Shown in pieces: positions 17,983 to 25,961 of a stretch of 39,966 nt of DNA. The DNA is from Paraglaciecola arctica (GTDB taxonomy: Bacteria; Pseudomonadota; Gammaproteobacteria; Enterobacterales; Alteromonadaceae). The first letter of the stretch is position 1. Every line of letters starts with the position of its first letter. The DNA is taken from NCBI RefSeq assembly GCF_018861065.1, contig NZ_JAHKQO010000018.1:1-39966 (forward strand). The letters are read 5' to 3'. The notes beneath the pieces were generated by a model. It did not search any database, was not told the origin of the DNA, and worked only from the letters and a program-made list of their open reading frames with translations. A program made the translations under genes and the position numbers.

Positions 17983-19989
17983 TTACGAAAAAATACTAGT
18001 GATGGGGTTTTGCCAAATAGTGAGGTCTTCATTTTTCATAGGTTTAGCAAAATAATAACCCTGTAGATAATCCACTCCCATAGCCGATAGCGCTATGGCT
18101 TGTTCTTTTGTTTCGACACCTTCGGCAATAGTTTGGCAGTTTAATTCCCTAGCAATAAATAGGGTCGCGCGAATTATCGCTTCACCTTTACCTTCAATAT
18201 TATCTACAAATGATTTATCTATTTTAACGTAGTTAACCGGTAACGACTGCAATTGTGATAGCGATGAATACCCAGTACCGAAGTCATCAATCGATACATC
18301 AATCTTGCGGGCTTGAATTTGTTGCAATAGTTGACGAATTTTAACCTTGTTTTCAACAAAGGTAGACTCTGTTACCTCAAGATGTAGTCTTTCTGGCGCT
18401 AAACCACTGCTACGAAGGCAGTTATCCAATAATCGAATAAAACCATCATCCATCAATTGGATAACCGACACATTAACGGATACCGCCGCCTGTTGATTGA
18501 ATTGCCAATGACAGGCATCCATACAAGCGCGATTCAATACCCAGGCACCTATTTCTTTAATTAACCCTGACTTTTCGGCTAGTGGAATAAACACATCAGG
18601 ACCAATAAATTTTCCGTTAAAGTCCCATCTCAATAACGCTTCAAATGCAAAAGACACATTATCTTTTGCCGACTGTATCGGTTGGTAACATAAAAATAAT
18701 TGTTTTCTTTCTATTGCATGTTGTAGACCTTCCAAGATCATCTGTGATGCAGTGATTTTAACTTTTAGATCATTTGAATACATACGAGGGCGTTTGTTAC
18801 CAGAGCGTTTTTGTTCACACATAGTGAGATCAGCAAGTTGGATAAGTTCTGTGGCAGACAAGCTATGCGCCGGTGCCATGGCAATTCCGATTGAAGCAGA
18901 CAGATGTAACTCATTGCCATGTACAAAAATAGGTTGGGTTATGCTTGTCCCAATAGCCTTGGCGATTGACATCGCGGTTTCCTGATCACTGTAGGGTAAA
19001 GCCACTAAAAACTCATCACCGTTCCAGCGCCCCGCGCGGTTATTTTCAGTAAACGCCGAAATCCTTTGGGTGACTTTTACTAAAACGCTGTCACCCACTT
19101 TATGTCCCATAGTATCGTTAATCTTTTTAAAGCCATTGAGGTCAATAAATAACAATGCTAACGGACTGTCTTTAACAACTGACTGCTCTATCAACGCCTC
19201 AAGGCTGACGGTGAAGGCTTTACGATTGACTAACTGTGTTAACGGGTCAACATTACTAAGTTTATATATTTCATCGGTTCGTCGTTTTACTTCGTCTTCC
19301 AAATTAATATTAACTTGATTGAGTTCACTTGACGCCACCTCTAGTTCTTGATTGGCTCTAGCAACATGGTTCTTTTCTTTTTCCATATCCTCAACGAGCG
19401 AAGAATTGAGGTTTTTCTGGTGGATTGCTTTCTTAGTAAAACGAGATGCTTTGATGCATGTTAGCAACATTATCGCTGCAAATCCCAAAGTTAATAGACC
19501 TAAAACTTGCCTATGCTGTAACTCTGAAAATATCCCCGCTAAAGACATGGGGAGCAGTAAAATCATCGAATAACTGACGGACAGAAAGCTACTCGCAGAC
19601 AGAAGAGAGGCGGAACCGCCGGCCAAACAACATATAATCATCATTGGCAAAAATAGCTCAATGTTATTCAGTTGTTGATAAAATATCACCACATACAACG
19701 ACCAGGCGATTGCTGTTGCAATACTGCCTAAAGCGTAACGTTGTATACCTAACATGCCAGACGAAAGTGATTTACTGCTATTGATTCTCCATTCGACTAA
19801 ATCAATAACGCGTAGCAGCAAAATCGTGTTGATTGAAAACCACCAGATTAGCTGACTTGAGTGAGCTTGCACATCACTTAACCCGAATATCAATATACTG
19901 CTCGCTAGAGCACTGACGAATATCCCTGGTGAACCATTATCATACAACAATTTAGCTGCGTCTAAATGAAACGCCTTTTGGAGAGTCAT
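17983..19989 (-). CDS. Membrane GGDEF-EAL protein, probable c-di-GMP phosphodiesterase
   Basis: Six predicted transmembrane segments (about residues 23-180) form a sensor region, a coiled coil follows (about 195-240), then a GGDEF domain and an EAL domain. The GGDEF signature reads NGDEF (residues 323-327), and the upstream inhibitory RxxD site is lost. The EAL domain keeps the expected catalytic residues: FEALLRW, the Asn in VSVNVSV, the Glu in LEVTES, DDFGTGYSS, VKIDKSF and AEGVET. I therefore expect phosphodiesterase activity; cyclase activity is uncertain. I used the ATG at 19989 (668 residues); a TTG at 20025 is also in frame, and neither has a strong ribosome-binding site. Confidence 0.9.
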   Translation of the reverse strand: MTLQKAFHLDAAKLLYDNGSPGIFVSALASSILIFGLSDVQAHSSQLIWWFSINTILLLRVIDLVEWRINSSKSLSSGMLGIQRYALGSIATAIAWSLYVVIFYQQLNNIELFLPMMIICCLAGGSASLLSASSFLSVSYSMILLLPMSLAGIFSELQHRQVLGLLTLGFAAIMLLTCIKASRFTKKAIHQKNLNSSLVEDMEKEKNHVARANQELEVASSELNQVNINLEDEVKRRTDEIYKLSNVDPLTQLVNRKAFTVSLEALIEQSVVKDSPLALLFIDLNGFKKINDTMGHKVGDSVLVKVTQRISAFTENNRAGRWNGDEFLVALPYSDQETAMSIAKAIGTSITQPIFVHGNELHLSASIGIAMAPAHSLSATELIQLADLTMCEQKRSGNKRPRMYSNDLKVKITASQMILEGLQHAIERKQLFLCYQPIQSAKDNVSFAFEALLRWDFNGKFIGPDVFIPLAEKSGLIKEIGAWVLNRACMDACHWQFNQQAAVSVNVSVIQLMDDGFIRLLDNCLRSSGLAPERLHLEVTESTFVENKVKIRQLLQQIQARKIDVSIDDFGTGYSSLSQLQSLPVNYVKIDKSFVDNIEGKGEAIIRATLFIARELNCQTIAEGVETKEQAIALSAMGVDYLQGYYFAKPMKNEDLTIWQNPITSIFS

Positions 19990-20025
19990 GTTGGCTTTGA
20001 TATAACTACACCTTACGAAAAACAA

Positions 20026-20450
20026 ACCACTAAGAATAATCCTAAAGATATAAAGTTAATGGACTATTGGTACTATTTATGCCCAGTTTAATGTTAATCG
20101 TCAATTAGTCTAGCTTAATTTTTATAATCAACAGGAACGATACCGATATACCCAGTAACTATATTGGTGTATACAAATTCGAAGAGCGTTTATTGTATTT
20201 AACCTGATGTCGGGGTAACCAACGCCTGTAAGCGACGCTATTTTTGCCCTTATCTTCGTTGTTCAACATGAGTTTAGAATGACTAAAAAACTGATGAACG
20301 CCTCGATAAGAACAAAAATAGCATCACTTACCCCAAATTGACCGTTAATAAGTATCGATGAAGTTCGTATCTGATTGAAATTTAACTAATTTTTTTTGTT
20401 GTCGACATTTCTTATCCCGAGCTCAGGTTATTTAGATATTTTTGTGTGGA
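20026..20450. other. Gene-free spacer with a long interrupted palindrome
   Basis: No gene is seen here. It holds an approximately 104-bp interrupted palindrome (20228-20331), annotated separately, and a short dyad CCCGAGCTCAGG at 20416-20427 just downstream of the DUF3087 stop. The rest must hold the upstream region of the GGDEF-EAL gene. Confidence 0.6.
20228..20331. repeat. Long interrupted palindrome
   Basis: The paired segments, from outside in, are GTAAG (20228-20232) with CTTAC (20327-20331), GCTATTTTTG (20237-20246) with CAAAAATAGC (20313-20322), CTTATC (20249-20254) with GATAAG (20305-20310), GTTCA (20261-20265) with TGAAC (20295-20299), and AGTTT (20271-20275) with AAACT (20288-20292). 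Five helices in register make chance unlikely. It could be a small non-autonomous mobile element or a structured RNA. Confidence 0.6.
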
Positions 20451-20957
20451 TCAAAATTGAGCTAAAAGACTCTCGTCGTAGTCCTGTACATTTAGGGTTA
20501 ATTCAAACATTGCGGCTATACGATCAAGCTCAATTTGCTGGCTAGTTAATTCATCTAACACTATGGTGTTATCATCTAGGTGCCATAACAAGCGAGACCC
20601 TGCGTAGCTATATTGCATAACAAGTAATGCATCGGCATTCCCTGCGTTACTGGCAATTTTGAGCTTAGGCATTTTTCGATTTATCCGATTAAGTGATTGT
20701 TTTAATTTCCATACATATACCACTTCTGTCATAAAATCGTGGCGATGAAATTTATTCAATAACCCAGTTATACTCAAGCTAGCAAGCACAACACCCAGTA
20801 AGTTCCAGTGAAAATGTCGACCACTTTCATCAGGAAACAGATAAATTAAGGTTTGGGAAATCGCTAAACTACCTATCACCAGACCGCCAATACACCCAGC
20901 TATGACTAAGTTTAAATGCCGACGATACCGAGCTTTATTAATTTCAATGAGTTGCAT
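20451..20957 (-). CDS. DUF3087 family membrane protein
   Basis: A 168-residue protein with two transmembrane helices (about residues 17-40 and 50-67) and a cytoplasmic domain. The conserved segments MQLIEINKARYRRHLN, FMTEVVYVWKLKQSLNRI and LLWHLDDNTIVLDEL match the DUF3087 family as I know it in Alteromonadales and Vibrionales. The function is unknown. Start ATG at 20957. It lies on the same strand as the neighbouring kinase gene, 125 bp after it, and may be expressed separately. Confidence 0.82.
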   Translation of the reverse strand: MQLIEINKARYRRHLNLVIAGCIGGLVIGSLAISQTLIYLFPDESGRHFHWNLLGVVLASLSITGLLNKFHRHDFMTEVVYVWKLKQSLNRINRKMPKLKIASNAGNADALLVMQYSYAGSRLLWHLDDNTIVLDELTSQQIELDRIAAMFELTLNVQDYDESLLAQF

Positions 20958-21082
20958 GTGTTCCTATAAATAAAAGTAAAAGGCAAAAACTGAAGTGATT
21001 GTATTTAATCATATCTATTGTGAACCTTACCCTCAATTTTTTACGACAGTTTGTATTCGAAATGCAATCGAATATTGCTGTT

Positions 21083-24000
21083 CTAACGTTTACTAATTGG
21101 CACCCATTTATGAATTATTTCAGCTAATTGCTCAGACAAAAAGGGTTTAGACAAGTAATCATTCATCCCCGCGGCAAAACACTTAGTATCATCACTTTTC
21201 ATTGCATTGGCGGTTAACGCAACTATTGGAATATTCTGGTCAAACTGCTGTTGTTCATTTGCTCGGATATGTTTAGTGGTATCGTAGCCGTTCATTATCG
21301 GCATTTGGCAGTCCATTAAAATTAAATCAAAATGAGCCGGATGGCTTTTTAACAGATCTAAGGCGTTTTGTCCGTTGTCAGCTATTTGGTATTGGCAATT
21401 CAGGCCCTTTAGCATTTCTACTACGACTTGCTGGTTAATATAATTATCTTCTACTACCAAAATATTCGGTTGTTTGTGTGCCGACATTTCAGTTAAGGGA
21501 ACTTGCTGTACGGGTATTTTATTACGGCTAAAGTCAGAATGTTTGGATGTCAACAGTGCTGTAATAAGAGAGTCTGGTTTCAGTGGTTTCGCAAGATAAG
21601 TATTGATTTTTATTGGAGCGCTTTGCTGTGCACTCGTTGCATCAGCCTGGGCTGTCATTAAAAATATTTCTAATGGAGCAAGACGCTGGTCAGCTCGGAT
21701 TGCTTTACTCAGTTCTATTCCATTCATTCCGGCAAGCGTTAAATCAACGAGTGCATAGTTAAATGGTTGCTGTGTATTGTAAGCATTCCTTAAAGCTTGG
21801 ATCGCCTCTGAGGCATTTCCTACACAGTGAATTTCCAACTCTCCCTGCTTCAGAAAATTAACAATGGATTGCTTCACACTTGCGTTTGTATCTACAACCA
21901 GCAATTTTTCTCCACGAATTGGCGCTAACATTGTTTGAGTGGATTGGGTTAATGAATGGCTGGTGGGTTGCGATTTAACTGTAAAGCAAAAAGCTGAGCC
22001 TTGATTTACATTGCTAGAAACAGTTATGGCTCCACCCATCATTTCACTTAATTGTTTACTGATAGCTAAACCTAACCCAGTTCCACCATATTCTCTGGTA
22101 CTCGAGTTATCAACCTGCATGAATTTAGTAAAAAGCTTAGCTTGTTTGTCTTTAGCAATACCTTTTCCGGTATCTACAACTGTAAATTTAAGTAAGTGGT
22201 CATTACCACATTCGGCTTTTAAAACCACTTCTCCTTTTTCTGTAAATTTAATCCCATTGATCAGTAAATTGTTTAAAACTTGTTTTACTCTGTTTGGATC
22301 GATTTTTACCCATCTAGGCAGGTCAGGGGAGATGTCCAAAATTAGTTCAAGATTCTTGTCATGGGCACGCGCGGCCATTTCGTCTATGGTGTTGCCTAGC
22401 AACGAATATAGGTTGATGTCTTGTATTTCAATATTGAGTTGTCCAGCCTCAATCTTAGTAAAGTCTAAAATATCGTTTATTAAATGTAATAAGGAATGGC
22501 TGCTAATTTTGACTAGCTGGGAAAAATGCCGCTGCTTTTCGTCTAAGTCAGAATTTAACAGTAGGTCGTTCATTCCCAATATACCGTTTATTGGGGTGCG
22601 AATTTCATGACTCATATTGGCCAAAAAATCACTTTTGGCCTGGCTCGCCTCTTTGGCTTTTTCTTCTGCCTTTTTTAACTCGGTGATATCCTGAAAGGCT
22701 CCCTTGAGACAAGTCGCTACACCTTTAGTCAATTCAGCATAACCTACAGATCGCACCCAAGTTTTATTACCTTTTGCTGTTATAAAAGGGGTTTGCAGAT
22801 CCCAAGGGGTGCCATTTTCAACTGCCAAACTCATTGCTTGCTGAACTTTAGCCCTAGAGTTAGGGGGATAAAAATTTAAGGCGTTTTCCAGATCAACTTC
22901 TGAACCAATAGGTAATTCATGAATGGTATAAACAACATCAGACCAAATCACATTATTAGTCAATAAATCGAGTTGCCAACCCCCGAGTTTTGCCATGTTC
23001 CCAGTACGTTCCAATAACTCTTGCTGCGATTGCCTTTCTTTTTCGAGCCGTTTTGTTTCGGTTATGTCGGTTTGAATCGCCATAAACCCAACCAGCTTTT
23101 GGTGTTCGTATAATGTTTTACATCTTATTTGTAACCAATAAGGACTACCATTTTTATGGTAGTTTACTATGTCAACATTAAAACCTTGCTTGTTTCTAAC
23201 CGCTTCGCTCATTGTTCTAATGGTTTGCGGATCGGTATCTACTCCTTGTAATATTTTGCCTGGTTTTAGGCCAATTATCTCGTCTAAGCGATATCCACTA
23301 ATTTGAGTGAACATCTTATTAACCCAAGTGGTTTTACCGTGAACGTCCGTCAAAACAACGGCATTGATCGTTTCTTCCGCTACCTTGGCAAGTACTAAGT
23401 TCTCTTTTAAGCTTCGTCGCAAATTATCCTGAACGATGAAATTTTCAGTTAGATCGTAGTTAACACCAATGATCTTAGTGACCTTCCCGGTTGGATCACT
23501 CACCGAGTGCCCATGAGCTTTTATGTAACGTATTTGCTTACCCGGCGTGATTATTCTGTAGGTAGAGTCAAATTTTTTGTTGTTTTGTATCGTTGATTCT
23601 ATTGCGCGGAACACGGCTTCTCTATCTTCAGGGTGAACCGCGTTTTGCCAATGGGAAAGCATGCCACTGAAGTTTGCAGGATTGTGCTGATAAAGCAAAA
23701 ACATTTGCTCATCCCAAATCAGCTGATTTGTTTCGACGTTAAGCTCCCATACGCCAATTTGGGATGCCTCTCTCGCGACCTCTAACCGCTGATTTGTGCT
23801 ATCGAGTTGTTCTTGCGTATCTTTTAATTTTGACGATTCAGTAAGCGTGGCAATAACCGTATTTTGTTGCTCGTAAAAAGACGGTTTTAGGTTGATAGTG
23901 ACAAAAAATTCTTGACCATTTTTACGAAGTGCAGAGAACGCCTCACCTTTACCCATGTAACGTTCGCTATTGGTTTTGAAAAATTGCTTAACGTGGTTTT

Positions 24001-24226
24001 CATGTCCATCGCGATATCGAGCGGGGACTAAATCAGCGATATTCATCCTCTTAAATTCTGTGAGTGAATAACCAAACATTGTAACGGTAGCTTGATTAGC
24101 GAAAAGAATCTCGCCTGTTGATGATACTTCAAAAATAGCACTGGATACCGAATCTAAAATAAACTGGAGTCGCGCAATCTTTTCAACTTTTGGGTTATTT
24201 GATGTTGCAGTTTTGTTATCTTCCAT
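21083..24226 (-). CDS. PAS-rich hybrid sensor histidine kinase/response regulator
   Basis: A 1047-residue protein with no transmembrane segments, so it is probably cytoplasmic. Order: four PAS domains (about 15-135, 145-265, 275-395 and 405-520), HisKA with phospho-acceptor H540 in SHEIRTP, HATPase with the N box around N657, DTGKGI and GGTGLGL, then two receiver domains. Receiver 2 is complete (VVEDN, phospho-acceptor D972, K1027). Receiver 1 has only one Asp of the acidic pair (VVDTN), though D828 and the KP motif remain. No Hpt domain is present, so a separate phosphotransfer protein would be needed. The ATG at 24226 follows GGAGG; an in-frame GTG at 24244 is less likely. Confidence 0.95.
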   Translation of the reverse strand: MEDNKTATSNNPKVEKIARLQFILDSVSSAIFEVSSTGEILFANQATVTMFGYSLTEFKRMNIADLVPARYRDGHENHVKQFFKTNSERYMGKGEAFSALRKNGQEFFVTINLKPSFYEQQNTVIATLTESSKLKDTQEQLDSTNQRLEVAREASQIGVWELNVETNQLIWDEQMFLLYQHNPANFSGMLSHWQNAVHPEDREAVFRAIESTIQNNKKFDSTYRIITPGKQIRYIKAHGHSVSDPTGKVTKIIGVNYDLTENFIVQDNLRRSLKENLVLAKVAEETINAVVLTDVHGKTTWVNKMFTQISGYRLDEIIGLKPGKILQGVDTDPQTIRTMSEAVRNKQGFNVDIVNYHKNGSPYWLQIRCKTLYEHQKLVGFMAIQTDITETKRLEKERQSQQELLERTGNMAKLGGWQLDLLTNNVIWSDVVYTIHELPIGSEVDLENALNFYPPNSRAKVQQAMSLAVENGTPWDLQTPFITAKGNKTWVRSVGYAELTKGVATCLKGAFQDITELKKAEEKAKEASQAKSDFLANMSHEIRTPINGILGMNDLLLNSDLDEKQRHFSQLVKISSHSLLHLINDILDFTKIEAGQLNIEIQDINLYSLLGNTIDEMAARAHDKNLELILDISPDLPRWVKIDPNRVKQVLNNLLINGIKFTEKGEVVLKAECGNDHLLKFTVVDTGKGIAKDKQAKLFTKFMQVDNSSTREYGGTGLGLAISKQLSEMMGGAITVSSNVNQGSAFCFTVKSQPTSHSLTQSTQTMLAPIRGEKLLVVDTNASVKQSIVNFLKQGELEIHCVGNASEAIQALRNAYNTQQPFNYALVDLTLAGMNGIELSKAIRADQRLAPLEIFLMTAQADATSAQQSAPIKINTYLAKPLKPDSLITALLTSKHSDFSRNKIPVQQVPLTEMSAHKQPNILVVEDNYINQQVVVEMLKGLNCQYQIADNGQNALDLLKSHPAHFDLILMDCQMPIMNGYDTTKHIRANEQQQFDQNIPIVALTANAMKSDDTKCFAAGMNDYLSKPFLSEQLAEIIHKWVPISKR

Positions 24227-24348
24227 CGCGCCTCCAACTGTCACAAACAGACTTACTTATCGCTAGCATTTTCCAGCTTAGCACTTTTTCATGTTTCCAA
24301 TCGGTTTTCCGTATTAAACTATGGACAGTGAATTAGTCGGAGATCAGT

Positions 24349-25281
24349 TTGTCAACAAAAAAAGTAGTCGCTCCTGAGTTTGAATTAGAATTTTTCTTAC
24401 CTAAATATTGGTTAACTTGGTTGAGCATTTTAATTCTGTATAGCATTTCTTGGCTACCTTACAAAATACAGTTATCTATAGGTAAGTTGTTAGGTAAATT
24501 ACTTAAAGTAGTCGCCAAAAAACGTTACCACATTGCAAAGCGAAATATTGAATTGTGTTTTCCTGACTTGAGTGAACAGGAACGCGCAGCAATGTTAAAG
24601 ACTAATCTCGACAATGCTGGTTTGGCAATTCTCGAAACCAGCATGGGGTGGTGGTGGCCTTCTTGGCGCGTAAATGGCGTTGCAGAGTTTGAAGGACGTG
24701 AACATATCGAAGCCATTTTGGCCAAAGGTAAAGGGGTGTTGGCTTATGCTATTCACAATATGAATCTAGAATTTGCTTGCAGAATATTAGGTCGTGAATA
24801 TCCATCAGTGGTGTTTTACCGCAAGCACAATAATCGGCTTATGGAATACATGCAGTATTATGGTCGTAATCGAGCCAACAAATATATGGTTCATAAACGT
24901 AATGTAAGGGGATTGATTCAAGCGTTAGATGATGGCGAACTCTGTATTTATTTGCCAGATCAAGATTATGGGCGTACTCGATGTGAATTTACCCCATTTT
25001 TTGCTGTCCCAGAAATGGCGACCACAAAAGGTTCTTTGTTATTTGCAAAGCAAGCAAATTGCGAAACCATATTTTTAGTCTCAGTCCGCACTGATAACGG
25101 CTACAAAATTATTGCCTTGCCAGGACTGGAGAATTTCCCCTCTGGTGACGATAAGTATGATGTGACTCGAATTAATAAAATGATTGAAAAAATGGTCATG
25201 CTAGCGCCAGAACAATATTTGTGGATGCATAAGCGTTTTAAGACCAGACCAAATGATGATGATCCATCTTTGTACGATTAG
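24349..25281 (+). CDS. lpxL: Lipid A biosynthesis acyltransferase (LpxL/LpxP type)
   Basis: Inner membrane enzyme that adds a secondary acyl chain to Kdo2-lipid IVA. The N-terminal PKYWLTWLSI helix anchors it, NIELCFPDLSEQER is typical of LpxL, the catalytic H-x4-E motif is H136/E141 in AIHNMNLEF, and the C-terminus has APEQYLWMHKRFKTRP. Agreement is better with LpxL or LpxP than with LpxM, but the acyl chain cannot be told from sequence. The start is TTG at 24349, six bases after CGGAG. Length 310 residues. The TcpQ-like gene follows after 23 bp. Confidence 0.92.
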   Translation: MSTKKVVAPEFELEFFLPKYWLTWLSILILYSISWLPYKIQLSIGKLLGKLLKVVAKKRYHIAKRNIELCFPDLSEQERAAMLKTNLDNAGLAILETSMGWWWPSWRVNGVAEFEGREHIEAILAKGKGVLAYAIHNMNLEFACRILGREYPSVVFYRKHNNRLMEYMQYYGRNRANKYMVHKRNVRGLIQALDDGELCIYLPDQDYGRTRCEFTPFFAVPEMATTKGSLLFAKQANCETIFLVSVRTDNGYKIIALPGLENFPSGDDKYDVTRINKMIEKMVMLAPEQYLWMHKRFKTRPNDDDPSLYD

Positions 25282-25304
25282 TGATTTAACTGTAAATAGG
25301 TGTA

Positions 25305-25925
25305 ATGAGAAAAACTAAACAAGTATCTAATTCTTTATTCTGGCTGAAGCACGTTATGTTGGCGATTATCATTATCGCCATTGCGGCGGCAGTATTGCTA
25401 ATGCGACAAAATAACCAATCATCTGTGCTACCAGAAGGTGAGATGGGTAAAAAAACGATTGCCAGTAACATGAGTAACTTTTATGAAGATTACCGTTTGT
25501 CTTCTCGCCATCCTCGTGAAGAAGAATTAGGTGACTTTGTTATGGAGGTGAAAACCTCCGAAAAACCGCTTGGTGAACGTTTACAAAAAATGGAAAGTCT
25601 ACAAAAGCCTATATCTGGCAGGTGGGTAGGAGAGCACAAACATCGGATGTTCAAAGCAGGCAGTACACTCAGAAGTGCCATAACCGATTATGCTCAGTCT
25701 GAAGGTATGCAAGTCATTTGGGAGCTTGACCAAGACTTTATTGTCAAACATCCTTTTCAACTAGACGATTCGATTCTAGGTAGTTTAAAAATTATCGCAG
25801 ACGCCATTGATGCCAACTTTAATGGAGAGGTTAAGGCTTACATGTGTCCGCGACAGCGCTCTCTGGTGATTACCGCAACATCTTCTGAATATCTAGAAAA
25901 ACAATGTGCGCTAGCACGTAAATAA
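25305..25925 (+). CDS. TcpQ (toxin co-regulated pilus Q)-like membrane-anchored protein
   Basis: A 206-residue protein with one N-terminal transmembrane helix (about residues 17-35) and a periplasmic region. The C-terminal part (about 115-205: FKAGSTLRSAITDYAQSEG, then a VIWELD strand and two cysteines) resembles the TcpQ/PilL-type domain found in pilus and secretion proteins. No pilus genes are nearby, so the partner is unclear. It lies 23 bp after lpxL, suggesting co-transcription and an envelope role. The ATG at 25305 has a modest AGG site. A short dyad at 25926-25937 directly follows the stop. Confidence 0.7.
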   Translation: MRKTKQVSNSLFWLKHVMLAIIIIAIAAAVLLMRQNNQSSVLPEGEMGKKTIASNMSNFYEDYRLSSRHPREEELGDFVMEVKTSEKPLGERLQKMESLQKPISGRWVGEHKHRMFKAGSTLRSAITDYAQSEGMQVIWELDQDFIVKHPFQLDDSILGSLKIIADAIDANFNGEVKAYMCPRQRSLVITATSSEYLEKQCALARK

Positions 25926-25961
25926 CCTGAGCTCGGGTTAAATAAAGTGACCCATCACGTT

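Noticed and set aside
22011-22610. 199-codon open frame on the plus strand
   Set aside because: It lies wholly opposite the histidine kinase and ATPase domains of the hybrid kinase, has no recognisable motif, and is explained as an antisense shadow.
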